The notes under the pieces: model-generated
Databases searched by the model: none
Seen by the model: the letters and a program-made list of their open reading frames with translations, nothing else
Told to the model about the DNA's origin: nothing
Program-made: the position numbers and the translations under genes
Assembly: GCF_900105325.1 (NCBI RefSeq)
Contig: NZ_FNSU01000003.1
Location: forward strand, 3,237,501-3,301,500
Length of the DNA stretch: 64,000 bases
From: Pseudomonas marginalis
Lineage (GTDB): Bacteria; Pseudomonadota; Gammaproteobacteria; Pseudomonadales; Pseudomonadaceae
Direction of reading: 5' to 3'
Shown here: piece after piece, positions 41,848 to 50,247 of the stretch
How the letters are laid out: the number at the start of each line of letters is the position of its first letter
Numbering within the stretch: position 1 is the stretch's first letter

Positions 41848-43629
41848 TCAGAAGTTCACGCCGAAGCTGAGGGCGAGGAAGTCGCGGTCGGTCAGGGTGT
41901 TGTAGTCGCCGCCAAAGAAGTCGGTGTAGCTGAGGCTGGCGGTGTAGGTGCTGCGATAGTCCGCATCCACGCCGACGCTGAGGGCCTTGGCGCCTTTATT
42001 GAAGATCCCGTTGGGCCCGTAGCCGGCCACGTCATGGGACCAGGACAGGTTGGGCTTGAGGTTCACCCCGAAGAGCGCGTTGTTGTAGTCGAGGATCGCC
42101 CGCGCGCGGTAGCCCCAGGAGGTGGAGGTGACAAAACCGTCGGTGTCACCCTGGAAACCGTAGGCGCCATAGACCGAATCACGGCCGTAACGCAGTTTGG
42201 ATTTGTCCTCCAGGCCCGCCACGTGCACGACGGCCGCCTCGCCTACCAGGGTCAGGCGTTCGGCGCCGAGGACCTGGTCGAAGAACTGGGTCATGGTGCT
42301 TTGGATCTGAGTGATTTCCTTGCGGCGGTAGCCCTTGTTGTCGTCACCGAAGTTGCTGCGGATGGGTGAAGCGAGTTGGCCGGCGATCGGATTGATCAAA
42401 GCCAATGTCAAGTCGGTGGTGTTCAACTGCACCGGGGCATTGGGCCGGTAGCTGATTTCCCCGGTCCACGCGGTGCCGGTGGGCAAGGTGGTGGAGAAGC
42501 TCGCGCCGAACAGGCGGATGTCTTCCGGGTAGTCGAGATAGTACTGGCCGCGGCCGAGCATGGTGCTCTGGGCCAGGGCCGAACCGAAGCCCGCCGGAGC
42601 AGCCGCCGCGATACCACCGATGGTCGCCAGATTGGTGTTGGCGGTAATCGTGCCCACAGTCGGCGTACGGCTGTGGTAGTTCATGAAATACAGGCCGTAC
42701 TCCGTGTCATCGCCCAGCCAGCGCAAGGCTGCACCGAATTGGCCGGAGTCCCGTGCATCGCGATCACCGGCACGCTGCACCACCACACCTTCGCGGGTCA
42801 CCACAAAGCCTTGGCCGCGAGCCGCTGCGATCGGTTGGAGCGGAGCAATCGCCGGACTACCCACCGTGTAGTTGCCGGTGCAGCCATCCGCCGCCACGTC
42901 ATTGCCAAAGAAGGTGCCGCAGTTATCCAGCACCGTCTGGTCCCACTCCAGCTGGTAGAAGCCTTCCACGGTCAGTTGGTTGGTCAGGCTCTGGGACGCG
43001 AACAGCATGTTGACCGGGATCAGCCCTTCCTTGATCTCGGCACCGGGCCGACGGAACGCCGACACGTCAATCGGGTTGATGCTGTTGATGGAGTTGCCGA
43101 TGAAGGTACTTTCGCCCCAACTGACCACCTGCTTGCCGGCACGCACGGTGCCCGGCAGGTCGCCCAGGGAGTAGTTGTGGTAGACGAACGCATCGAGGAT
43201 CTGCGCGCCGCTGGACTTGGCGCCTTCCTTGCGGTTGTGGTCGCTGATCTGCTTGAACTCGCGGTCTTCGTCCTTGAGTTCGAAGTCGTACCAGTATTTG
43301 CCGCGCACGAACACACCGGTATCGCCGTATTTCAGCTCCAGGTCATGCAGGCCTTTGAAGATCTTGGAGAAGGTCTCGCCCTTCTTGAAGTTGAGACGCC
43401 CGTCATCCCCCGTGGAAGCCTGGCCCGTGCCGCCATTGACGGTGCCCACGAGCTTTTTATCGGCATCGCGCATGCCCCAGCTCGAGCCGACCGACAGCGA
43501 GGAGTCGAATTGCCCTTCGATCTCGCCAATGTTGAAGGAAACAGCCTGTGCCTGGGCACAGCAACCCAACGCAACCGCAGCGGCCAGCGCCTGTGGCGTG
43601 AAGATGGCGCGCATTGTTGTTTTTGTCAT
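41848..43629 (-). CDS. DUF1302 outer-membrane protein
   Basis: The 593-residue protein starts at ATG 43629 (MTKTTMRAIF, with GGGGAAG upstream), has a signal peptide to AQA, and continues as alternating beta strands ending in Phe (LALSFGVNF), the mark of outer-membrane barrels. VSWGESTFIGNSINSINPIDVSAFRRPGAEIKEG is the family signature region. It is thought to be a channel or scaffold for hydrophobic substrates, with unknown ligand. First gene of a two-gene operon with DUF1329. The RND pump that often completes the set is missing here. Confidence 0.92.
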   Translation of the reverse strand: MTKTTMRAIFTPQALAAAVALGCCAQAQAVSFNIGEIEGQFDSSLSVGSSWGMRDADKKLVGTVNGGTGQASTGDDGRLNFKKGETFSKIFKGLHDLELKYGDTGVFVRGKYWYDFELKDEDREFKQISDHNRKEGAKSSGAQILDAFVYHNYSLGDLPGTVRAGKQVVSWGESTFIGNSINSINPIDVSAFRRPGAEIKEGLIPVNMLFASQSLTNQLTVEGFYQLEWDQTVLDNCGTFFGNDVAADGCTGNYTVGSPAIAPLQPIAAARGQGFVVTREGVVVQRAGDRDARDSGQFGAALRWLGDDTEYGLYFMNYHSRTPTVGTITANTNLATIGGIAAAAPAGFGSALAQSTMLGRGQYYLDYPEDIRLFGASFSTTLPTGTAWTGEISYRPNAPVQLNTTDLTLALINPIAGQLASPIRSNFGDDNKGYRRKEITQIQSTMTQFFDQVLGAERLTLVGEAAVVHVAGLEDKSKLRYGRDSVYGAYGFQGDTDGFVTSTSWGYRARAILDYNNALFGVNLKPNLSWSHDVAGYGPNGIFNKGAKALSVGVDADYRSTYTASLSYTDFFGGDYNTLTDRDFLALSFGVNF

Positions 43630-44018
43630 GCGTCTTCCCCGGTGAGTGACAGAAGGCCTCACCCTACTGCCGCGCATCAGGAGCGATAAGCGCACCAAGG
43701 AGGGATTCGCTCTATCGCTCGAAAGGATGACAAGCCGCTCTGGCCGGGGTGTGGGCGGGCCCATGGATTGGGTGGATGGCGGGTTATCAGGGGAATGGAT
43801 GGCTCGCCCTCAAACTGTTGCGCTTTCAGTAACAGTCCTTGTCATGAATCGGGATTACTCATTTTGTAACAACCGACTATTCTTGCCTCGCTTTCAGGGC
43901 AAACAGCCCGTTTCCCCATCGGGAAGAACAGCAGACTCGAATGGATTGATGCCTGTTTTCAATCTGTTACCCGTGTTCACTGACGTTGATTTGTCGCTCC
44001 TTGATCCAACGTCTGACT
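43630..44018. other. Intergenic region with a possible plus-strand small RNA
   Basis: No convincing protein gene. The minus-strand part next to 43629 holds the DUF1302 promoter. The plus strand ends in a textbook terminator at 44021-44049 although no plus-strand gene precedes it, so a non-coding transcript from roughly 43850 onward is possible. No clear -35/-10 pair was identified. Confidence 0.45.
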
Positions 44019-44020
44019 TC

Positions 44021-44049
44021 AGCCGCTGCGTTTGCAGCGGCTTTTTTTT
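44021..44049 (+). terminator. Orphan Rho-independent terminator on the plus strand
   Basis: Perfect stem AGCCGCTGC / GCAGCGGCT, loop GTTT, then eight T. Both flanking genes are on the minus strand, so it does not end any annotated gene. Confidence 0.85.
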
Positions 44050-44050
44050 G

Positions 44051-44084
44051 CCTGAAATAAAACGGGGCGCCATCAGCGCCCCGT
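44051..44084 (-). terminator. Rho-independent terminator of the SDR gene
   Basis: On the minus strand ACGGGGCGC / GCGCCCCGT with a 5-nt loop is followed by TTTTATTT. It lies 27 bp after the SDR stop. Confidence 0.85.
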
Positions 44085-44110
44085 GGGATTCAAGCTTTTT
44101 CAAGCAACGA

Positions 44111-45022
44111 TCACAGGCTGTACTTCTGCAAGTTCGCCATCATCTCCTTCAACGCTTCGATGTTGTCGTTGGGGTGGGCTGCGCCTTCAAAGTCGCAGAT
44201 CTGCGCCCAATGCGCCGCCACATCATCGGGGGAGAACCCGGCTTCAGGGTCGAAGCCCACGCCCAGGCTGCGCTCCCAGCGGGTCTTGCCGATCCAGCCG
44301 CCACCGACCTCGAACAGCCCGGACGTTTCCTGGCACGCTTCGCTGCCCAGGTACACCACCAGCGGGCTGACCAGTTCCGGCTTGAGGCGCTCGAACACTT
44401 GCGGCGGGATCAGGCCTTCGGTCATGCGCGTACCGCCGGTAGGGGCAATCGCATTGACCAGGATGTTGTTCTTGCGCCCTTCCAGGGCCAGGGTGCGGGT
44501 CAGGCCGTACAGTCCGAGCTTGGCCATGCCGTAGTTGGACTGGCCGAAGTTGCCGTAGATGCCCGAGGTGGACGCGGTGAAGATCACCCGGCCGTAGCCT
44601 TGCTCACGCAGGTGGGGCCAGGCGGCGCGGGTGACTTTGTAGGCACCTTCGACATGCACCCGGTAAACCAGGTCCCAGTCGGCGTCGTCCATTTTGTGGA
44701 AGGTTTTGTCGCGTAGGATGCCGGCGTTGTTGACCACCACGTCGATGCGGCCGAAGACGTCGAGGGCGTTCTGGACGATCTTGTCACCGTCGGTGACAGA
44801 GTCATGGTTGGCCTCGGCGACACCGCCCGCAGCACGAATCTCGGCCACCACTCGGTCGGCGGCGGACGCATTGGCGCCCTCGCCCTGGGTAGAGCCGCCG
44901 AGGTCGTTGACCAGGACCTTGGCCCCGTGCCTGGCGAACAGCAGCGCATGGGCCCGGCCCAATCCGCCGCCGGCACCGGTGACGATCACGACCTTATCCT
45001 GGAACTGCACTGACTCACTCAT
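44111..45022 (-). CDS. Short-chain dehydrogenase/reductase, multifunctional-enzyme-2 type
   Basis: The 303-residue enzyme has the Rossmann motif TGAGGGLGRAH near residue 15, NNAG near 98, and the catalytic Ser-Tyr-Lys set in TSTSGIYGNFGQSNYGMAKLG. A C-terminal extension (GGGWIGKTRWERSLGV...FSPDDVAAHW) marks the branch related to the 3-hydroxyacyl-CoA dehydrogenase part of peroxisomal MFE-2. It probably oxidises hydroxyacyl-CoA or hydroxysteroid-like substrates with NAD. The start ATG 45022 has GGAG 6 nt before. It stands as a single gene ended by its own terminator. Confidence 0.92.
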   Translation of the reverse strand: MSESVQFQDKVVIVTGAGGGLGRAHALLFARHGAKVLVNDLGGSTQGEGANASAADRVVAEIRAAGGVAEANHDSVTDGDKIVQNALDVFGRIDVVVNNAGILRDKTFHKMDDADWDLVYRVHVEGAYKVTRAAWPHLREQGYGRVIFTASTSGIYGNFGQSNYGMAKLGLYGLTRTLALEGRKNNILVNAIAPTGGTRMTEGLIPPQVFERLKPELVSPLVVYLGSEACQETSGLFEVGGGWIGKTRWERSLGVGFDPEAGFSPDDVAAHWAQICDFEGAAHPNDNIEALKEMMANLQKYSL

Positions 45023-45145
45023 ACCGAACTCCGCTGGCGACAATGGGAATGGTTCGAGTGTCCGGCAACGCGCCTGCGGTCACAATAAATACGGCGGAGG
45101 CTGAATGGTGCTCGATAAGGCTGGGGGATGATGACTCGTCTCTCA

Positions 45146-45243
45146 GTAGGAGCGAGCTTGCTCGCGAAAAATCCCAGAGCGCCGCGTGGTGTCAGGATTC
45201 CCACGTTATCGTTGACGATTTTCGCGAGCAAGCTCGCTCCTAC
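45146..45243. repeat. REPIN: inverted pair of REP sequences
   Basis: Two 25-bp arms (45146-45170 and 45219-45243) are exact reverse complements, each containing GGAGCGAGCTTGCTCGCGAA, and flank a 48-bp spacer. This is the REPIN layout of P. fluorescens-group genomes, mobilised in trans by a RAYT transposase. It lies between the upstream end of the SDR gene and the hydrolase stop. Confidence 0.92.
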
Positions 45244-45259
45244 AGAAAAGGATTCGGGA

Positions 45260-46162
45260 TCAGGAATAGGCCACTTGCGAGGCCGGCTGCCGGAGCCGAT
45301 CACGAAAGGCCTGGTAGTGCCTGAGCACCTGCACCGGCGCCTCGATCTGCGGGTAGTGGCCGATATTGGCCAGCAACACCGTGTCGGCGTCGGGCACCAG
45401 TTGCTGGTAACGCTCGACCATATGCGCGCCGGAGATCGGGTCCACTTCGCCGTCGATCACCCGCAACGGCACTTCGCCGCGCTGCATGGCGGCGACCCAG
45501 CGATCACGCAGGCGACGGCGCTGGGGGACGTAGGCGATCAGTTTGTGCAGGATGCGCGTGCCGTCGTTGACGTTGATCAGGCTCCAGAAATCATCCAGGG
45601 CACTTTCACTGGGGCGGGTGTCGGGGCCGAATATCTGGCTGAAGTTGTCCGCCAGGGCATTGCGCCCGAAGGCGCGGCCGATCATCCAGCCCAGGGGGCT
45701 GAGCAAGAGTTTTTGCACCAGCGCCAGGCGATGGGTTTCGGGGAACAACCCGCCATTGAGGAACACACAGCTGGCCATCTCAAACCGGCCTTCGTAGTGC
45801 CGGGCCAGGAGTTCCTGGGCGACGCTATCACCGTAGTCGTGGGCCAACACATGCACCGGCTGTTCCACTCGCAAGTGTTCGAGCAGGGCCTGTTGCAAGT
45901 CCGCCTGTTCCAGCAGGCAGTAATAGTGGTCCAGCGGCTTGGCCGAGTCACCGAAGCCGAGCATGTCGCAGGCGATCACCAAGTGCCGCTGGGCCAGGGG
46001 CTGCCACAGGTAATGCCAGTCCCAGCTGGCCGTGGGGAAGCCATGGATCAGCAGCAGCGGTTCGCCCTGCCCGGCCACCCAATAGCGAAGGGTACGGCCG
46101 CGAAAGACGAAATCCTGGCCACGCTTGCGCCAGACTCTGAGCGGGATTTCGGCGAGTGGCAT
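45260..46162 (-). CDS. Alpha/beta hydrolase, Asp-nucleophile (epoxide hydrolase/dehalogenase-like) branch
   Basis: The 300-residue protein has the alpha/beta fold: oxyanion loop LLLIHGFPTASWDW near 40, a nucleophile elbow reading HDYGDS near 109 with Asp (not Ser) as the presumed nucleophile, and a late His in NIGHYPQIEAP near 270. Asp-nucleophile members include epoxide hydrolases, haloalkane dehalogenases and MEST-like proteins. The substrate is unknown. The start overlaps the stop of the class II aldolase gene by one base (TGATG), so the two are made together. Confidence 0.9.
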   Translation of the reverse strand: MPLAEIPLRVWRKRGQDFVFRGRTLRYWVAGQGEPLLLIHGFPTASWDWHYLWQPLAQRHLVIACDMLGFGDSAKPLDHYYCLLEQADLQQALLEHLRVEQPVHVLAHDYGDSVAQELLARHYEGRFEMASCVFLNGGLFPETHRLALVQKLLLSPLGWMIGRAFGRNALADNFSQIFGPDTRPSESALDDFWSLINVNDGTRILHKLIAYVPQRRRLRDRWVAAMQRGEVPLRVIDGEVDPISGAHMVERYQQLVPDADTVLLANIGHYPQIEAPVQVLRHYQAFRDRLRQPASQVAYS

Positions 46163-46944
46163 CAGCGGTTATACCCCGGGTCTTGCAGGTCCAATTTGCG
46201 CAGCAAGGCCGGCCAGGCCAGCGCGCCGCCCATGCCTTGGGCGCTCTTTGTGACAGCCGCCACCATCGCCTTGGCACCGGCAAGAATCTGCGGCCCGATG
46301 GCGATCAATTCGGCGCCGCCGCTCTGCGCCAGCACCTGAATATCGCAGGCGCGCTGGAAGGTGAACATCATCAGAAAGGTGTCGGCAATGGTACTGCCGC
46401 AGGTCAGCAGGCCATGGTTGTGCAGCATCAGGAAATTGCTATCCCCGAGGTCGGCCTGCAAGCGGGCTTTTTCTTCGTGGTTCAAGGCCACGCCTTCGTA
46501 GGCGTGATAGGCCAGGCTCGACAGCACGAATAGCGATTGCTGGCTGATGGGCAACACGCCCTGCTTCTGCGCAGCGACGGCCACCCCCGCGGCCGTGTGG
46601 GTGTGCAGCACGCACGTCACATCATGGCGAACTTCATGGATGGCACTGTGAATGGTGTAGCCCGCCGGATTGATTTCGTAGGGGCTGTCCATCAGTTTGT
46701 TGCCGGCCTGATCGACCTTGACCAGGCTGGACGCGGTGATCTCGTGGAACATCAGCCCATACGGGTTGATCAGGAAATCATCGGTGCCCGGCACCTTGGC
46801 CGAGATATGGGTGAAGATCAGGTCATCCCAGCCATGCAGCGCCACCAGGCGATAGCAGGCCGCCAGGTCGACGCGGGTCTGCCATTCGGCAGCGCTGACC
46901 TGGTCTTTGACATTCTGCGGCGATAGAACGGGGGCTAGGCTCAC
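46162..46944 (-). CDS. Class II aldolase/adducin-family protein
   Basis: The 260-residue protein has the Zn-binding fold of fuculose-1-phosphate aldolases: HISAKVPGTDDFLINPYGLMF, IHSAIHEVRHDVTCVLHTHTAAGVAV (HxH metal ligands near 110) and MLHNHGLLTCG with the third His. Bacterial aldolase or decarboxylase activity is possible; adducin-like members need not be catalytic. It is the first gene of a two-gene operon with the alpha/beta hydrolase. The joint role is unknown, perhaps breakdown of a hydroxylated carbon source. Confidence 0.9.
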   Translation of the reverse strand: MSLAPVLSPQNVKDQVSAAEWQTRVDLAACYRLVALHGWDDLIFTHISAKVPGTDDFLINPYGLMFHEITASSLVKVDQAGNKLMDSPYEINPAGYTIHSAIHEVRHDVTCVLHTHTAAGVAVAAQKQGVLPISQQSLFVLSSLAYHAYEGVALNHEEKARLQADLGDSNFLMLHNHGLLTCGSTIADTFLMMFTFQRACDIQVLAQSGGAELIAIGPQILAGAKAMVAAVTKSAQGMGGALAWPALLRKLDLQDPGYNR

Positions 46945-47097
46945 GGCGATGACCTCCTTGGCGCACTGTCTTATTGTTGTTTTTTTGTGTGATGGGCCAG
47001 TCTAGTCAGACCTCATGGCCGCCGGAGTTGCCTTGGCAGCCAGCTTGATGACCGAGCGGGTCAGTTCAGAGAATAGTTGAGGTTTGTTTAAAGCGCG

Positions 47098-47784
47098 TCA
47101 GAGAAGTGCCGCCAGAAAAGGCACGGCAAACAGGTTGAGCAACCCCGTCAACACCATCACCAGGCCGGCGACCGAGCCCTCTTCGCCGCCCACTTCATGG
47201 GCGCGGCTGACACCTGCACCGTGGGCGCCCACGCCAAACAACGCGCCACGTGCCAGGGGTGTCCGCAGCGGCAGCCATTTGAGCAATACACCACCGAGCA
47301 TGGCGCCGAACACACCGGTGAACATCACGAACACCGCCGTCAGCTCCGGCACGCCGCCCAGGTCGGAAGACACCGGCATGGCGAACGGTGTGGTGATCGA
47401 GCGCGGCACCAGCGACAGCGTCACCGCACCGTCCAGCGCCAGTGCCTTCGCCAGGCCGAACGAAGTCGCGATCGACGCCACACTGCCCGCCACCATACCC
47501 AGCAGCAACGCCGGCCAGTGCCGCGCCAGCAAGCGGCGCTGCTGCCAGATCGGCACGGCAAACGCCACGGTCACCGGGCCCAGCACCAGCATCAGCCAGT
47601 GGGTGTCGGTGGCGTATTCGGCATAGGCGGTGTGCATCGGCACGGCCACCGCCAACAACAGTGCCGGCACCAGGATCAGCGGCGACAGCAGGTAGCGCCC
47701 GGTACGCCGGTAGAGCCAGCGGCTGAATACGTAGGCGCCCAGGGTCAAGGCGAGCCAGAACACCGGCATCAGTTCAAGCTTCAT
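47098..47784 (-). CDS. lrgB: LrgB/CidB-family membrane protein
   Basis: The 228-residue protein has about six to seven membrane helices, with family motifs PLILVPALLL, LLARHWPALLLGMVAGS, RSITTPFAMPVS and GAHGAGVSRAHEVGGEEGSVAGLVM. LrgB pairs with the holin-like LrgA to control murein hydrolase activity or overflow-metabolite transport. The start overlaps the end of lrgA by 11 bp. Confidence 0.92.
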   Translation of the reverse strand: MKLELMPVFWLALTLGAYVFSRWLYRRTGRYLLSPLILVPALLLAVAVPMHTAYAEYATDTHWLMLVLGPVTVAFAVPIWQQRRLLARHWPALLLGMVAGSVASIATSFGLAKALALDGAVTLSLVPRSITTPFAMPVSSDLGGVPELTAVFVMFTGVFGAMLGGVLLKWLPLRTPLARGALFGVGAHGAGVSRAHEVGGEEGSVAGLVMVLTGLLNLFAVPFLAALL

Positions 47785-48160
47785 GGCGCAACCTCCAGCG
47801 GCACACGGCTTCCACCGTAAATGCCGTGACCAGCATCACCGCCAGCGTGCTCAAGCCGATCACCAACAGGATGCGCCAGCCATCGTTGCGCAGCAGGCCG
47901 CCGTAATCGAGCAGGCTCATCAGGGCCGGGATGAAGAACAGCAGCATCTCGGCCATCAACACCCCGGCGCCCAATTGCAGTGCCGCCGGCTTGACCAGGC
48001 CGCTGGCGAACGTTGCCAGCAACAGGCCCAAGCCCACCACGCCACCGGGAATGGGCCAGGCCAGCCAGGTCGCCAACTGGGTGCCCAGCAGATAAATCGC
48101 GAGCAGCACAACCAATTCAGTCAGCAAACGGCCAAGGTGTTTGAAGGAAAAACGTTTCAT
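47774..48160 (-). CDS. lrgA: LrgA/CidA-family holin-like protein
   Basis: The 128-residue protein has four membrane helices (about 12-30, 35-52, 65-82, 92-115) and the family motif WPIPGGVVGLGLLLATF. The start is ATG 48160 (MKRFSFKHLG). LrgA/CidA form holin-like oligomers linked to autolysis and carbon overflow. It is divergent from a LysR regulator across 98 bp, the usual CidR-type arrangement. Confidence 0.92.
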   Translation of the reverse strand: MKRFSFKHLGRLLTELVVLLAIYLLGTQLATWLAWPIPGGVVGLGLLLATFASGLVKPAALQLGAGVLMAEMLLFFIPALMSLLDYGGLLRNDGWRILLVIGLSTLAVMLVTAFTVEAVCRWRLRHEA

Positions 48161-48236
48161 GGGCTTTGGGTCCTCGCAGGCCCCCATTTTAGAGCGCGGC
48201 CTTCCATCCCCACAGCGAATTGTTAGACTGCCAACC

Positions 48237-48251
48237 ATTCCAAACTGGAAT
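48237..48251. promoter_or_regulatory. LysR-type operator (T-N11-A)
   Basis: ATTCCAAACTGGAAT is a perfect 6-bp-arm palindrome containing T-N11-A, placed 7 bp before the LysR start and in the lrgA promoter region. It fits autoregulation and activation of lrgAB. Confidence 0.6.
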
Positions 48252-48258
48252 CAGGCCG

Positions 48259-49155
48259 ATGGAATTCAAACAGCTGCGCAGCTTTGTCGAAGTGATCCAC
48301 CGAGGGGGCTTTACCCAGGCAGGGAAAACCCTGCATATCAGCCAGTCCGCCGTCAGCAAGCAAGTCGCGCAATTGGAGCAAAGCCTGGGCACGCCGCTGC
48401 TCGACCGCATCGGCTCGCAGACCCGCCTGACCGCCGCCGGCCAGGTCGTACTGCAACGCGCCGAAGCCATGTTGCGCCTGCAAGCCGAACTGCTGAGCGA
48501 GCTGGACGATATGCAGCAGCTCACCCGCGGCGAGTTGCGCCTGGGCCTGCCGCTGCTGGCGGGTGACACGCTGTTCGCCGGGTTGTTTGCCGAGTACCGC
48601 CGGCGCTACCCGAACGTCATCATCCAGTTGCTGGAGGGTGGCAGCCGCAATATCGAACAGGCCATCCTGAGCGGTGAGCTGGAAGTGGGCGGCAGCTTGA
48701 AACCCAATGACCCGGCGTTTGCCTGGCAAGCCTTTTGCGATGAACCCCTGGACGCACTGCTGCCGATTGACCATCCCCTGGCGGACAACGCCCAGGTGCG
48801 CCTTGAGGAATTGGCGGACACGCCGTTCCTGATGTACCAGCGCAGCTTTGTGCTTAACGACCGCCTGATGCAGGCGTGTCAGCAGTTGGGTTTTACCCCG
48901 AAGGAAATCGGCCGCAGCGGCCAGGCGGACTTCCTCGCAGCCTTGGTGGCCGCCGGCCAAGGCGTGGTGCTGCTGCCCAGCGTGGTCGCCCGTGGGCTGG
49001 TGCGACCTGGGGTGGTGCGCCTGACGTTGAAGGCGCCCGACTACCTGCGCTGGGACATTGCCTTTATCTGGCGTGAGGGCGCCTACCTGTCGAAAGCCGC
49101 CCAGGCCTGGCTGGCGTTGTTACGCGAGTTTCCGGTCAAGCGCGCAGTGCAGTGA
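48259..49155 (+). CDS. LysR-family regulator of lrgAB
   Basis: The 298-residue protein has an N-terminal winged helix (MEFKQLRSFVEVIHRGGFTQAGKTLHISQSAVSKQVAQLE...) and a periplasmic-binding-like effector domain (about 90-295). The start ATG 48259 gives the standard family N-terminus. It is divergent from lrgAB, which it probably controls in response to a small carboxylate (acetate or pyruvate in relatives). Its last 20 bp overlap the convergent flavodoxin gene. Confidence 0.92.
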   Translation: MEFKQLRSFVEVIHRGGFTQAGKTLHISQSAVSKQVAQLEQSLGTPLLDRIGSQTRLTAAGQVVLQRAEAMLRLQAELLSELDDMQQLTRGELRLGLPLLAGDTLFAGLFAEYRRRYPNVIIQLLEGGSRNIEQAILSGELEVGGSLKPNDPAFAWQAFCDEPLDALLPIDHPLADNAQVRLEELADTPFLMYQRSFVLNDRLMQACQQLGFTPKEIGRSGQADFLAALVAAGQGVVLLPSVVARGLVRPGVVRLTLKAPDYLRWDIAFIWREGAYLSKAAQAWLALLREFPVKRAVQ

Positions 49156-49591
49156 CCAGCTCGGCCAGCCATGGCTCGGCGTCGGCTTCCGGGGTGACGC
49201 TTTCGCTGGCGTCCAGGCGCAGCATCGGCAGCACTTCACGCACACCCAACTCGCCGAACAGCTCGCGCATTTGCTCGCCACCGCCACAGAAGGTGTCGCC
49301 GTAGCTGGCATCGCCCAGGCCGATCACTGCGCCGGGCAGGCCGCGCCAAGCGGCGGGCAGTTGGTCGCGAATGGTTGAATACAGGGGTTGCAGGTTGTCG
49401 GGCAATTCGCCCATGCCGGTGGTGGAGGTCACCGCCAGAAAGGCTTGCGGACTGAAGGCTATTACATCCGCCAAGGTCGCACGGGGATTGTGCCAGGCCT
49501 CAAAGCCGGCCTTGTTGAGGAGGTCGGCGGCGTGGCGCGCGACTTCTTCAGCCGTGCCGTACACCGAGCCGGAAAGGATGGCGACTTTCAT
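49136..49591 (-). CDS. Flavodoxin (MioC-like)
   Basis: The 151-residue protein starts at ATG 49591 (a TTG at 49594 is possible). The FMN phosphate loop SGSVYGTAEEVA is at 9-20. TSTTGMGELPDN and LGDASYGDTFCGGGEQM are the later FMN contacts. It carries electrons in the cytoplasm and resembles MioC and short-chain flavodoxins. It is a single gene convergent with the LysR gene, overlapping it by 20 bp. Confidence 0.92.
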   Translation of the reverse strand: MKVAILSGSVYGTAEEVARHAADLLNKAGFEAWHNPRATLADVIAFSPQAFLAVTSTTGMGELPDNLQPLYSTIRDQLPAAWRGLPGAVIGLGDASYGDTFCGGGEQMRELFGELGVREVLPMLRLDASESVTPEADAEPWLAELVTALRA

Positions 49592-49720
49592 CAATCTGAT
49601 CCTGTAGTTGAGCGAAAGCCTGGGATATTAGCAGCTGGCGCAAATATTTCGGCGCCCGCCGTGCAAGATTCAAGGCATGTCTTAAACTGCCCACTCCAAT
49701 CACAAGCCATGGACCGCTCA

Positions 49721-50188
49721 ATGATTAACGCCAAGCTGATGCAAATGGTGATCAACGCTTCCAACGACGGCATCGTCGTCGCTGAAAGAGAAGGCAAGGA
49801 CAAGCCGCTGATCTACGTGAACCCTGCATTCGAACGGCTGACCGGCTACACCCTCGACGAAATCCTCTACCAGGATTGCCGCTTCCTGCAATCCGGCGAC
49901 CGCGACCAGCCGGCCCTGATGGCCATCCGTGACGCGTTGGAGAACGGCGGTGCCTGCCGGGAAACCCTGCGTAATTACCGCAAGGACGGCAGCCACTTCT
50001 GGAACGAACTGTCCCTTTCAACGGTTTACAACGCCGCGGACAAGCAGACGTATTTCGTCGGTGTACAAAAGGACGTCACGCTCCAGGTCAAGGCCCAGCA
50101 GCGTGTCGCGCAGCTGGAAAGTGAACTGGCCGAGGTCAAGGCCGAGCTGGCAGCGCTCAAAGCGACAAGCGGATTAAACAAAATTTAG
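49721..50188 (+). CDS. Short LOV blue-light photoreceptor (PpSB-LOV type)
   Basis: The 155-residue protein consists of one LOV domain plus a C-terminal helix. The photoactive Cys lies in the motif YQDCRFLQSGDRDQP near residue 53. NASNDGIVVAE, YVNPAFERLTGY and RNYRKDGSHFWNELS complete the FMN pocket, and the tail RVAQLESELAEVKAELAALKA is a coiled coil. It matches the short LOV proteins PpSB1/PpSB2 of P. putida, dimers with no effector domain. ATG 49721 is chosen from the family N-terminus MINA; ATG 49709 is also in frame. It lies 670 bp from the LitR-like regulator gene, a likely partner. Confidence 0.92.
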   Translation: MINAKLMQMVINASNDGIVVAEREGKDKPLIYVNPAFERLTGYTLDEILYQDCRFLQSGDRDQPALMAIRDALENGGACRETLRNYRKDGSHFWNELSLSTVYNAADKQTYFVGVQKDVTLQVKAQQRVAQLESELAEVKAELAALKATSGLNKI

Positions 50189-50247
50189 AAACTGCGGCCA
50201 TAACAGCGGATAATGGCACTTTAACACCCCTCCATTGAGCAAGCACG

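Noticed and set aside
43646..44716. Plus-strand frame of 356 codons across the DUF1302-SDR gap
   Set aside because: It passes through both terminators and the SDR gene in antisense and has no protein-like composition.
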